Of a stretch of 64,000 nucleotides of DNA, positions 43,172 to 51,518 are shown piece after piece. A model generated the notes under the pieces. It worked only from the letters and a program-made list of their open reading frames with translations. It had not been told where the DNA came from and did no database searches. The first letter of the stretch is position 1, and every line of letters begins with the position of its first letter. Both the position numbers and the translations under genes were made by a program. Origin of the DNA: Pseudomonas brassicacearum subsp. neoaurantiaca (lineage in GTDB: Bacteria; Pseudomonadota; Gammaproteobacteria; Pseudomonadales; Pseudomonadaceae). The stretch is taken from positions 101,462-165,461 of the forward strand of contig NZ_VDLV01000037.1 of the NCBI RefSeq assembly GCF_013608025.1, written 5' to 3'.

Positions 43172-44791
43172 TCAAACCTTGAACCGCGCCACCGTCTGAT
43201 GCAGCGACCCGGCCATCTGCGCCAGGTCCTGGCCGGCGGTGTCGGTATGCCGGGCTCCGAGCAATACCTGTTCGGACAGATTGCGGATGCCCATCAGGTT
43301 GCGGTCCACCTCGCGGGCCACCAGCGCCTGTTGTTCCGTGGCGCTGGCGATCATCAGGTTGCGCTCGTTGATCTGCGAGATCGAACGGGCGATTTCATCC
43401 AGTGCCTCGCCCGAGCGCTGGGCCACTTGCAGCGTGGTCCGCACCCGCTCGCTGTTGCCTTGCATGGCGCTGACGGCCTGCTCGCTGTCCTGGCGGATGT
43501 TGCCGATCATGTCTTCGATTTCCCGGGTCGAGTCCTGGGTGCGATGGGCCAAGGCCCGCACCTCGTCGGCCACCACCGCGAACCCGCGCCCGGCATCCCC
43601 GGCCCGGGCCGCTTCGATGGCCGCGTTCAGCGCCAGCAGATTGGTCTGCTCGGCAATGCCACGGATCACATCCAACACCGAGCTGATGTCCTGGACACGC
43701 CCCGCCAGTTGCTGGATTCGCCCCGAAGTGTCGCTCACGCCGTCGGCCAAGGCATGGATCGACGCCACGGTTTCCTGGACCTGCTTACGGCCGCGCTGGG
43801 CGGTCTGCTCGGAGAGCCGCGAGGCTTCGCTGGTGCTCACGGCGTTGCGCGCCACCTCATCCACCGCGGCGGTCATCTGGTTCACCGCCGCCGCGGCCTG
43901 TTCGATTTCCTGGCCTTGCAACTGCAAGGTGCTGTTGGTCTGGCTGCTCACCGCGCTCAACTCCTCGGACGAACTGGCGACCCGATCCACCGACGCCGCA
44001 ATCTGCCGGACCATCGTATTCAGGCTCTGCTGCATGTCGTGCATGCTGCCCATGACGCTGTCGTTCGCCCCGACGCCCACCGGCACACGGATCGTCAGGT
44101 CACCCCGGGCGATGTGGCTCAACACCCGCGCCGCGTCGTTGGGCTCGCCGCCCAGCGGACGGGTCACGCTGCGGGTCACCAGCAGCGCGACGGTGCTCAC
44201 CACGGCCAGGCAGGCCAGCACCAACGCGAGCATGTTGCGTCGAGCCTCGCTATAGCGCGCCTGGGCCAGTTGTTCGCGTTCGACGAAAATCCTCCCTTGC
44301 AGCGCCATCATCGCTTCAAGGTTCTTGTACACCTCAAGCTCCGCCGGGATCACGCCTTGCTTGAGCTGCGTCATCGCCTCGTCCGTCGCGCCCTGGCGGA
44401 TCAGCGCCTGCACCTGGACAAACGCCGCCACGTAGGCCTCGCGACGCTTCTTCAGCTCGGCGTAGACGGCCTTGCCTTCGGGTTGGTCGAACAGCGGCTC
44501 CAGCGTCGCAAAAGCCTGGGTGATGCGCTGGCGGGTGGTGTCGATGGATTGCTGGACCTGGGTATTGTTCTTGTCGATCAACAGGTCCCGGGTATTCCTG
44601 GCGTTGTCGCGCACGCCCGTGGCGATGACCATGATCGGATCGATCTTCGGCCAATCCTGCCGGACGATCTGCACCGCCTGGTCGCGCAACATCGCCAGGT
44701 CATGCAAGGCGTACAGCGCCAGGGCGATCAACGCCAAGGGCGCGATCGCAAAGCCGATCACGATACGTTGGGCAGTGGTGATTCTGGTCAT
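43172..44791 (-). CDS. Methyl-accepting chemotaxis protein
   Basis: A 539-residue inner-membrane receptor. Two helices (about 11-31 and 187-207) flank a periplasmic four-helix-bundle sensor (4HB_MCP type: DWPKIDPIMVIATGVRDNARN). A HAMP domain follows (RSVTRPLGG), then a long coiled-coil signalling domain with the hairpin tip EQTNLLALNAAIEAARAGDA and GFAVVADEVRALAHRT. ATG at 44791 has GGGAG upstream. The 4HB receptors sense amino acids, organic acids or other small compounds; the ligand is unknown. No other chemotaxis gene is adjacent. Confidence 0.92.
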   Translation of the reverse strand: MTRITTAQRIVIGFAIAPLALIALALYALHDLAMLRDQAVQIVRQDWPKIDPIMVIATGVRDNARNTRDLLIDKNNTQVQQSIDTTRQRITQAFATLEPLFDQPEGKAVYAELKKRREAYVAAFVQVQALIRQGATDEAMTQLKQGVIPAELEVYKNLEAMMALQGRIFVEREQLAQARYSEARRNMLALVLACLAVVSTVALLVTRSVTRPLGGEPNDAARVLSHIARGDLTIRVPVGVGANDSVMGSMHDMQQSLNTMVRQIAASVDRVASSSEELSAVSSQTNSTLQLQGQEIEQAAAAVNQMTAAVDEVARNAVSTSEASRLSEQTAQRGRKQVQETVASIHALADGVSDTSGRIQQLAGRVQDISSVLDVIRGIAEQTNLLALNAAIEAARAGDAGRGFAVVADEVRALAHRTQDSTREIEDMIGNIRQDSEQAVSAMQGNSERVRTTLQVAQRSGEALDEIARSISQINERNLMIASATEQQALVAREVDRNLMGIRNLSEQVLLGARHTDTAGQDLAQMAGSLHQTVARFKV

Positions 44792-44848
44792 GTCAAATGC
44801 TCCCTGTTCAACTACCTGCCGACTGGCAGCGCATTTGAAAACCATTGG

Positions 44849-44877
44849 AAAAAAGTCTGGCCCGGACATCCCGGGCC
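44849..44877 (-). terminator. Rho-independent terminator after nrdG
   Basis: On the minus strand GGCCCGG and CCGGGCC form a 7-bp stem around a 5-nt loop, followed by AGAC and six T residues. It lies 29 nt after the nrdG stop. Confidence 0.8.
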
Positions 44878-44905
44878 GCTGTCGATGATGAGTTCCCGCT
44901 GTCGC

Positions 44906-45601
44906 TCAACTGCGTAAAACGAACGAGGGGAACAACTCGCGCAGGGCGGCCCACAGCTCGGGCTGCAAGGCGTGTGCCGAAACGCTGGAAAGGTGGGGAT
45001 CGAGCATGCGCGCGGTGCGTACCAGTTGCACGGCAAAACGACTGACGCCGCGCTCGCTCAGGCGGCGGGCCAGGGCCAGCAATCGGTCGGGGTCGAACAG
45101 ATGCCAATGCACCGTTGTCCGGCATTCATATTCCACGCCGCTGTCCAGCAAATGGTCGAGGCTGCGCCAGTTCGCCGCGCCGCTGCCTTCGACGCGGGTC
45201 ACGTCCAGGGCGTCCTCGGGCAAGGCCTTGATGTCGAAGCCGACCCAATCGGCCTGTCCGACCACTTTGGCGAAAGCCGCTGGTTTGATACCGGCGCTGT
45301 GCAGGCCGATGCGAAAACCCATCTGCCGCACCTCCTCCATGGCCGCAGCCAGGCCGTCCTGCAAGGTCGGCTCGCCGCCGCTGAACACCACGGCGTCGAG
45401 CAGATCCTGGCGACGTTGGAGGAACGCCAGCACCCGACACCAATCCACTTCCTCGCTGCCGCGCGGCGGGATCAGTTGCGGGTTATGGCAATAACGACAA
45501 CGCCAGGCACACCCCTGGCAGAACAGTACGCAGGCCAGTTGGCCGGGATAATCGAGGGTGGTCAGGGGCACCATGCCCCCGACCCGTAGCACTCGACTCA
45601 T
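44906..45601 (-). CDS. nrdG: Anaerobic ribonucleotide reductase activating protein
   Basis: A 231-residue radical SAM enzyme that puts the glycyl radical on NrdD. The 4Fe-4S motif CAWRCRYC (C-x3-C-x2-C) is at about residues 31-38, preceded by an extra CQG C, and GGEP follows at about 76. The start MSRVLRVGGMVPLTTLDYPG is in line with homologues; a longer reading to 45718 runs through the small nrdD gene. It overlaps that gene by 4 nt. It needs flavodoxin or ferredoxin electrons, and works only without oxygen. Confidence 0.9.
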   Translation of the reverse strand: MSRVLRVGGMVPLTTLDYPGQLACVLFCQGCAWRCRYCHNPQLIPPRGSEEVDWCRVLAFLQRRQDLLDAVVFSGGEPTLQDGLAAAMEEVRQMGFRIGLHSAGIKPAAFAKVVGQADWVGFDIKALPEDALDVTRVEGSGAANWRSLDHLLDSGVEYECRTTVHWHLFDPDRLLALARRLSERGVSRFAVQLVRTARMLDPHLSSVSAHALQPELWAALRELFPSFVLRS

Positions 45602-45759
45602 GGACGCCCGGCCGCGCGTTCGGTGAAGTGTACCCGCTCGCGGTGCTCGGATTGCTTGCCCGGGTTGAAGGCCGCCACCGGGCGGTGATAGCCCATCACC
45701 CGGGTCCAGACTTCGCAACGTTGACGCTGTGCCTGTGGAATCGTTTGTACTGCGCTCAT
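45598..45759 (-). CDS. nrdD: Separate glycyl-radical domain of anaerobic ribonucleotide reductase
   Basis: A 53-residue gene containing the NrdD C-terminal radical motif: TRVMGYHRPVAAFNPGKQSE, in which Gly23 corresponds to the radical glycine of E. coli NrdD (RVCGY). It has a strong AAGGAG site 7 nt before its ATG and starts 32 nt after the stop of the large nrdD gene, in a different frame, so it is not a readthrough product. The large protein ends just after its zinc-site cysteines and lacks this motif, so the two must assemble to make a working enzyme. Confidence 0.85.
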   Translation of the reverse strand: MSAVQTIPQAQRQRCEVWTRVMGYHRPVAAFNPGKQSEHRERVHFTERAAGRP

Positions 45760-45791
45760 GGGTAAAGCTCCTTGCGGTCGATGGATCGGAT

Positions 45792-47807
45792 TCAGTGAAC
45801 GCTGCCCGCGTGCTGTTGTTGCAACAGCAAGGCCTCGTCGCATTTCGGGCAGAACTCGTGTTCGCCGGCCAGGTAGCCGTGCACCGGGCAGATGGAAAAG
45901 GTCGGCGTGATGGTCAGGTACGGCAGGCGGAAACGCCCCAGGGCCTTGCGCACCAGTTGCTTGCAGGCCTGGGTCGAGGAAATCTGCTCGGCCATGTACA
46001 GATGCAACACGGTGCCGCCGGTGTACTTGCACTGCAGTTCGTCTTGCAGCTCCAGGGCTTCGAACGGGTCCTCGGTAAAGCCCACCGGCAATTGCGACGA
46101 GTTGGTGTAGTACGGCGCGACCGGGCTGCCCGCCTGGAGGATGTCGGGATAGCGCTTGAGGTCTTCCTTGGCGAAGCGATAGGTGGTGCCCTCGGCGGGC
46201 GTGGCTTCTAGGTTATAGAGGTGGCCAGTTTCCTCCTGGAAGCGCAGCAATGTGGCGCGCACGTGGTCCAGCAGTTTCAGCGCGAACGCCCGGCCCTGTT
46301 CGGTGTGCAGGCCCTCCTGGTCATCGGTGAAATTGCGCAGCATTTCGTGCAGGCCGTTCACGCCGATGGTGGAGAAGTGATTGCGCAACGTGCCGAGGTA
46401 ACGCTTGGTGTACGGGTACAAACCGGCGTCCATGTGGTGCTGAATGACCTTGCGCTTGACCTCCAGGCTCTCCTTCGCGAGTTCCATCAGGGTATCGATG
46501 CGTTGCAACAATCCGCTGGTGTTGCCTTTGTACAGGTAGCCCAGGCGCGCGCAGTTGATCGTCACCACGCCCAGGGAGCCGGTCTGCTCCGCCGAACCGA
46601 ACAAGCCGCCACCGCGCTTGAGCAGCTCGCGCACGTCCAGTTGCAAGCGGCAGCACATCGACCGCACCTGGTTGGGTTGCATGTCCGAATTGAGGAAGTT
46701 CTGGAAATACGGCAGGCCGTAGCGGGCCGTCATTTCGAACAGGCGGTCGGCGTTTTCGCTGTCCCAGGGGAAATCATGGGTGATGTTGTAGGTCGGGATC
46801 GGGAAGGTGAATACCCTGCCCTTCGCATCGCCGGCCTGCATCACCTCGATGTAGGCGCGGTTGATCAGCTCCATTTCCGCTTGCAGGTCACCGTAGGCGA
46901 ACGGCATTTCTTCGCCGCCGATCACCGGGATCTGTTCACGCAGGTCCTGCGGGCAGACCCAGTCGAAGGTCAGGTTCGTGAACGGCGTTTGCGTGCCCCA
47001 GCGCGACGGCACGTTGAGGTTGTAGATGAACTCCTGCAGCGACTGGCGGATGTCGTCGTAGCTGAGGTTGTCCTTGCGCACATAGGGTGCGAGGTAGGTG
47101 TCGAACGAACTGAACGCCTGGGCGCCGGCCCATTCGTTCTGCAAGGTGCCGAGGAAATTCACCATTTGCCCGAGGGCGCTGCTCAAGTGCTTGGGCGGCC
47201 CGGCTTCGACCCGGCCGGGTACGCCGTTCAGGCCTTCGTGCAACAACGTGCGCAGGGACCAACCGGCACAGTAGCCGGCGAGCATGTCCAAATCGTGGAT
47301 ATGCAGGTCCGCCTCGCGATGCGCCTCGCCGATGGCCTGGCTGTAGACTTCGTCGAGCCAGTAGTTGGCGGTGACCTTGCCCGACACGTTGAGGATCAAT
47401 CCGCCAAGGGAATAACCCTGGTTGGCGTTGGCCTGCACGCGCCAGTCTTCGCGATCGAGGTATTCGTTCATCGACGTGGCGACCTCCACCAGCGTGCGGC
47501 GGTCGCGGCGCAGGCGCCCGTGTTGCTCGCGGTAGACGATGTAGGCGCGCATGGACAGGAAATACCCGGCGTCCATCAGCACCCGCTCGACGCGGTCCTG
47601 GATCTGTTCGACGTTCAACCGCGTCTGCCCTTCCAACCGTGCCAATACGGCGTTGAGCAATCCTTCGGCCTCGGCTTCGGCGTATTCACCGGTGGCCTTG
47701 CCGGCGGCGATCAACGCCTGGCGGATCTTGTCCGCGTCAAAGGCGACGACGCTGCCATCGCGCTTGTGCAAGCGGTTACAGCCTACTGAGATCAACGTGC
47801 TGTGCAT
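45792..47807 (-). CDS. nrdD: Anaerobic ribonucleoside-triphosphate reductase, large chain
   Basis: A 671-residue class III reductase chain making dNTPs from NTPs without oxygen, with formate as reductant in known enzymes. An N-terminal ATP-cone (KRDGSVVAFDADKIRQAL, about 15-105) gives allosteric control; the catalytic ten-stranded barrel follows, and the C-terminus has the zinc site CPVHGYLAGEHEFCPKC. The glycyl-radical segment is missing and is supplied by the next gene. GGAG 5 nt before the ATG. Regulated by Anr and NrdR boxes upstream. Confidence 0.9.
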   Translation of the reverse strand: MHSTLISVGCNRLHKRDGSVVAFDADKIRQALIAAGKATGEYAEAEAEGLLNAVLARLEGQTRLNVEQIQDRVERVLMDAGYFLSMRAYIVYREQHGRLRRDRRTLVEVATSMNEYLDREDWRVQANANQGYSLGGLILNVSGKVTANYWLDEVYSQAIGEAHREADLHIHDLDMLAGYCAGWSLRTLLHEGLNGVPGRVEAGPPKHLSSALGQMVNFLGTLQNEWAGAQAFSSFDTYLAPYVRKDNLSYDDIRQSLQEFIYNLNVPSRWGTQTPFTNLTFDWVCPQDLREQIPVIGGEEMPFAYGDLQAEMELINRAYIEVMQAGDAKGRVFTFPIPTYNITHDFPWDSENADRLFEMTARYGLPYFQNFLNSDMQPNQVRSMCCRLQLDVRELLKRGGGLFGSAEQTGSLGVVTINCARLGYLYKGNTSGLLQRIDTLMELAKESLEVKRKVIQHHMDAGLYPYTKRYLGTLRNHFSTIGVNGLHEMLRNFTDDQEGLHTEQGRAFALKLLDHVRATLLRFQEETGHLYNLEATPAEGTTYRFAKEDLKRYPDILQAGSPVAPYYTNSSQLPVGFTEDPFEALELQDELQCKYTGGTVLHLYMAEQISSTQACKQLVRKALGRFRLPYLTITPTFSICPVHGYLAGEHEFCPKCDEALLLQQQHAGSVH

Positions 47808-47818
47808 TTTGGCTCCAT

Positions 47819-47865
47819 ATACTACATATAGGTATTTTTAATCTTTAATACACAATATGTAGTGG
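47819..47865 (-). promoter_or_regulatory. Pair of NrdR boxes before nrdD
   Basis: ACACAATATGTAGTGG at 47850-47865 matches the consensus ACACTATATATAGTGT at 13 of 16 positions, and ATACTACATATAGGTA at 47819-47834 at 11 of 16. Their centres are 31 bp apart, three helical turns, the spacing known for NrdR. The upstream box covers the inferred start site (about 47859), which would allow repression. Confidence 0.75.
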
Positions 47866-47907
47866 ATGATACGGGTAAAGGCTAGGTTGGGAATTGATTC
47901 GCATCAA
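47866..47907 (-). promoter_or_regulatory. Anr/Dnr-dependent promoter of nrdD
   Basis: TTGATTCGCATCAA at 47894-47907 is a perfect TTGAT-N4-ATCAA FNR-type box. TATCAT on the minus strand at 47871-47866 is a -10 element. With the box centre at -41.5 the start is about 47859, and the -10 falls exactly at -12 to -7. This is a class II activated promoter. Confidence 0.82.
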
Positions 47908-47963
47908 GAATCAGGAGCGACCGAAGTCGGGTTGGAAGAACTATTTGAGACCACCACAGATCC

Positions 47964-48054
47964 CTGTGGGAGCGAGCTTGCTCGCGATGGCGACGGCACA
48001 TCAGCATCAGCGCCAACTGACCCACCGCTATCGCGAGCAAGCTCGCTCCCACAG
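47964..48054. repeat. REPIN, GGGAGCGAGCTTGCTCGC type
   Basis: Inverted REP arms between the nrdD promoter and the 3' end of moaA. Confidence 0.92.
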
Positions 48055-48101
48055 AGATTTTTGCTGAATCCAAATTCAGCAGTCACCTGAAAGAGCAGTT
48101 C

Positions 48102-49094
48102 TCACCCACCGCTCATGTTCATGAACCGCACGATCTGCACTTCCCCGCCAGGGCTGAAGTCGTGCTGCAAGGGCTTGCCCTTGAGTGCCTGCTTGATCGA
48201 TTGAACGATCGGCTGGTCATCCAACGGATACCGCCGCAACAAGCCCCGAAGGTCCAGGGAGTTCTCCTGCCCGAGGCACAGCAGCAAGCGCCCTTCGACG
48301 GTCATGCGCACGCGGTTGCAACTGGCGCAGAAGTTGTGGGTGTTGGGCGAGATGAAACCGATCCGTGTATCCGGGTGGCGTTCCAGACGCACATAGCGCG
48401 CCGGTCCGCCGCTGCTCTCGGCACTGTCGAGCAGGCGATGGTGGCGGGCAATTTCGGCCCGTACTTCATCGCTGGAACAGAACGACTCGCCCCGGGACCG
48501 CCCCACGTCGCCGAGGGGCATTTCTTCGATGAAACTGATGTCGATGCCCCGGTCGATGGCGTACTGCACCAACGCCGGCACCTCATCGAAGTTGCGTCCC
48601 TTCATCACGACGCAGTTGAGCTTGATCCGCTCGAACCCCGCGCCGGAGGCCGCCTCGATGCCGGCCAGCACCCGATCCAGGTCACCGTTGCGGGTAATGG
48701 CCCGGAAACGGTCGCCGTCGAGGCTGTCGAGGCTGATGTTCATGCGCTTGACGCCGGCATCCACCAGCGGCCGGGCCAAGCGGCCCAGTTGCGAGCCGTT
48801 GCTGGTCATCACCAGTTCCCGAAGGCCGGGCAACGCCGCGATGTCGCGACACAGCCCGACGATGCCCGGCCGGATCAGCGGCTCGCCGCCAGTGAGGCGA
48901 ATCTTCTTCACCCCCAGGCCGACGAACAACCGCGCCAGGCGCTGCAACTCTTCCAGGGTCAGCACTTGCTGGCGCGGCAGGAAGGTCATGTTTTTCGCCA
49001 TGCAATACACACAGCGAAAATCACAACGATCGGTCACCGACATCCGCAAATAATCGATCTGGCGCCCAAACCCATCCTGCAACACCGCGTTCAT
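48102..49094 (-). CDS. moaA: GTP 3',8-cyclase
   Basis: A 330-residue radical SAM enzyme, first step of molybdenum cofactor synthesis, GTP to 3',8-cyclo-7,8-dihydro-GTP. The N-terminal cluster motif CDFRCVYC is at 24-31, TGGEPL at about 68, and the C-terminal cluster cysteines in FCASCNRVR and CLG. The last residues are MSGG; the C-terminal double glycine is needed in known MoaA. It follows ppiC by 25 nt on the same strand and is the last gene of the nar operon, in line with the molybdopterin need of NarG. Confidence 0.92.
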   Translation of the reverse strand: MNAVLQDGFGRQIDYLRMSVTDRCDFRCVYCMAKNMTFLPRQQVLTLEELQRLARLFVGLGVKKIRLTGGEPLIRPGIVGLCRDIAALPGLRELVMTSNGSQLGRLARPLVDAGVKRMNISLDSLDGDRFRAITRNGDLDRVLAGIEAASGAGFERIKLNCVVMKGRNFDEVPALVQYAIDRGIDISFIEEMPLGDVGRSRGESFCSSDEVRAEIARHHRLLDSAESSGGPARYVRLERHPDTRIGFISPNTHNFCASCNRVRMTVEGRLLLCLGQENSLDLRGLLRRYPLDDQPIVQSIKQALKGKPLQHDFSPGGEVQIVRFMNMSGG

Positions 49095-49119
49095 GCATAC
49101 CTCCCGGTTGAACCGCTGC

Positions 49120-50073
49120 TCACTGCACCAGCGGCGAGTCGGCGCCCTGCAGATGAATGCCGCGAATATCCGCCGCGCCGATCAGGGTTTGCAGGTACTG
49201 CACCAGCGCCTTTTGCCAAACGCCCTGCTGCAACTGGGTGCGAATCGCCGTCGCCACCGCCTCGTACGGCAACGGCTGGCCGTCGATGCGCTGATCGATG
49301 CTGATAACGTGCCAGCCATAGCGACTTTCCAATGGCTTGCTCGCCAGGCCCGCCGGCAAGGCGAACAACTGGCGCTCCAGCTCCGGCACGGTCTGGCCCT
49401 TGCTGATTTGTCCCAGCGAACCGCCCTGCTCCTTGGACGGACACGCCGAATACTTCAGCGCCAACTCGGCGAAACTGCCAGGGAACTGGTCAAGCCGTTC
49501 CAGCAACAGCTCGGCCTGCACATGAGCCAGGCTGCGTGCCTCGGCATCGTCCGGCGCGCATTCGAGCAGGATGTGCCGCACCGCCAGCAACGGCGCGCTA
49601 TGGAAACGCGCGCGATTGCTGTCGTAGTAACGCAGGCACGTGGCCTCGTCGCACTGCGGCACCTGCACCTCGCGCTCCAACAGTAACCGCGTCGCCGCTT
49701 CCTCTTCGTTCTCACCGGCACCGACCTGCAACGCCAGGCCCAACTCGGCGATGCGTTGCTGGAGCAATTCGCGGATCACCAAGGCACGGGCGGCCTGGTA
49801 GACCGCCTCCTCGCGGCTTTCCGCCGGATGATATTGCAGCTCCTGGGCCATCGCCTGCGGGGCGATCGACACCCCGTTGACGCTGATGATCGGCCACTCC
49901 TGCTCACTGCTGGCAATCAACTGCGGCGCTTCATCCGCAACTGCCCGCTCGGCCTGGGCCGGCTCGAACTGCACCGCCCCCACCGGCTCGATATCGACTG
50001 TCGGCGCGGTTTTAGCCGAAGAACCACAACCGCCACCGCCACTGCCGCCGCCACATCCGCATCCACTCGCCAT
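49120..50073 (-). CDS. PpiC-type peptidyl-prolyl isomerase with Cys/Gly-rich N-terminus
   Basis: A 317-residue parvulin-like foldase in the nar operon between narI and moaA. The N-terminus is MASGCGCGGGSGGGGCGSS, a cysteine-glycine stretch not normal for a parvulin, then a low-complexity linker. The helical SurA/NifM-like domain and a PpiC domain follow (LAVRHILLECAPDDAEARS; ACPSKEQGGSLGQISKGQTVPE; LESRYGWHVISID). No signal peptide is evident, so it acts in the cytoplasm, probably on apo-nitrate reductase. ATG at 50073 has GAGGAGA. Confidence 0.87.
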   Translation of the reverse strand: MASGCGCGGGSGGGGCGSSAKTAPTVDIEPVGAVQFEPAQAERAVADEAPQLIASSEQEWPIISVNGVSIAPQAMAQELQYHPAESREEAVYQAARALVIRELLQQRIAELGLALQVGAGENEEEAATRLLLEREVQVPQCDEATCLRYYDSNRARFHSAPLLAVRHILLECAPDDAEARSLAHVQAELLLERLDQFPGSFAELALKYSACPSKEQGGSLGQISKGQTVPELERQLFALPAGLASKPLESRYGWHVISIDQRIDGQPLPYEAVATAIRTQLQQGVWQKALVQYLQTLIGAADIRGIHLQGADSPLVQ

Positions 50074-50083
50074 GATCTTCTCC

Positions 50084-50764
50084 TCAGAACTTCTGCCGAA
50101 CGATTTGATAACGACGCCCCAGGTACCAGACCGGCGCACTGACGATGTGCACCAGGCGGGTGAACGGGAACAACACGAACAAGGTCAGGCCCAACAGCAC
50201 GTGAAGCTTGTAGACCAGGCCCACCGCCGCCATCGAGGTCGCGGCTTCAATCGGACGCAACAGCACGGTGTTCTGTGCCCAATCCGCCAGCATCACCATC
50301 ACCGAACCGTCCATGTGGGCGGTGGACGCCACGATCGTCATCAGGCCCAGCACCAACTGCACCAGCAACACCACCAGCACCAGGATGTCCGAGGTGTTGG
50401 AGGTCGCGCGAACCCGTGGATCGGTCAGGCGACGGTTGAGCAACATCACCAAGCCGATCAGGCCCAGGACGCCGAAGAAGCCACCGGAGACCATCGCCAG
50501 CAACTGCTTGTTCTCGGTGCTCAGGAAGTGGTGATAAACCGCCGAAGGCGTCAGCAGGCCGACGAAGTGCCCGGCCAGCACGAACAGCACGCCTACATGG
50601 AACAGATTGCTGGCCACGCGCATGCCGCGCTTGTTCAGCATCTGGCTTGAACCAGCCTTCCAGGTGTACTGGGACAGATCAAAGCGTGCCCAACTGCCGA
50701 TCAGGCAGATCGCCAGGGCGACATAGGGGTAGACCCCGAACAACAACAGATCCCATTTAGACAT
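50084..50764 (-). CDS. narI: Nitrate reductase A gamma subunit (cytochrome b)
   Basis: A 226-residue di-haem membrane subunit with five helices that takes electrons from quinol. The four haem-ligand histidines are in place: His56 and His66 (FHVGVLFVLAGH), His188 and His206 (KLHVLLG, RLVHIVSAP), matching 56, 66, 187 and 205 of the E. coli protein. It overlaps narJ by 8 nt. Confidence 0.95.
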   Translation of the reverse strand: MSKWDLLLFGVYPYVALAICLIGSWARFDLSQYTWKAGSSQMLNKRGMRVASNLFHVGVLFVLAGHFVGLLTPSAVYHHFLSTENKQLLAMVSGGFFGVLGLIGLVMLLNRRLTDPRVRATSNTSDILVLVVLLVQLVLGLMTIVASTAHMDGSVMVMLADWAQNTVLLRPIEAATSMAAVGLVYKLHVLLGLTLFVLFPFTRLVHIVSAPVWYLGRRYQIVRQKF

Positions 50765-51518
50765 TGCCTACCTCCCCGGCAGGCGCGGCGGCCTGCCCTT
50801 CATGCTGAAAATCCACCCAGTGCAACGGCACCGCACTTTCTTCCCGGGCCCGGCCCGGCGCGCTCGGCATCGAGCTGCAACGGTCCTGCTGCTCGGCCTT
50901 CATGAAATCCACGGCCTCTTCTTCCCAGACTTTGTCCAGGGCTTCGAGGGAGTCGTCGCGAGTCTCGGCCTTGACCTGCTCAAGCATCTCGGCCACCGCC
51001 GCCTGGGGTTCGGTCCCGGCGATTTGCAACAAGGCCCGGAAACAACTGGCGTAGGCGCTTTCACGCTCCTCCAGGCGCGCCGCGAGCAAGGCCAGCAGAT
51101 GCGCGACGTCGGCCAGGCCCTCGCGGGCCTCGAGGTCTTCGCGGGTGGAGAGGAATTCCAGGTACAGCGGGATGTAATCCGGCAGTTCCTTGATGCCGAT
51201 GGCAAACCCGGCTTCTTCGTACTGGGCCATCATGTCGACCATGGCCTGGCCCCGGTCGCGGGACTCGCCATGGACGTGTTCGAACAACAACAGCGACAAC
51301 GAGCGACCGCGGCCGAACAGCGCGCCGTAATGCTCCTGGCCGTCCATCAGGTCCTGGCCGCAGATCAACTCCAGCAGCTCGAACAACCCGGCGCGCTGGG
51401 CGGGACTGATTTCCCGCGCCTGCACGATCGCCTGTTCCAGCTCGTCGCGTCCGGCCACCAGGTTTTCGGTCGGGTAGTCGAGCAGCAACGAAATCACCTT
51501 GAGAATGCGCATGCTCAT
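50757..51518 (-). CDS. narJ: Nitrate reductase molybdenum cofactor assembly chaperone
   Basis: A 253-residue helical chaperone of the TorD/NarJ family that binds the NarG N-terminus and helps molybdenum cofactor and FS0 insertion. It begins MSMRILKVISLLLDYPTENL. The start at 51518 overlaps the narH stop in an ATGA arrangement, which decides it over the next ATG at 51512. The C-terminal tail is longer and more acidic/polar than in E. coli NarJ. Confidence 0.93.
   Translation of the reverse strand: MSMRILKVISLLLDYPTENLVAGRDELEQAIVQAREISPAQRAGLFELLELICGQDLMDGQEHYGALFGRGRSLSLLLFEHVHGESRDRGQAMVDMMAQYEEAGFAIGIKELPDYIPLYLEFLSTREDLEAREGLADVAHLLALLAARLEERESAYASCFRALLQIAGTEPQAAVAEMLEQVKAETRDDSLEALDKVWEEEAVDFMKAEQQDRCSSMPSAPGRAREESAVPLHWVDFQHEGQAAAPAGEVGNV

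Noticed and set aside
48065..48086. Hairpin TGCTGAAT/ATTCAGCA as a terminator for moaA
   Set aside because: On the moaA strand the stem is followed by A residues, not T residues.
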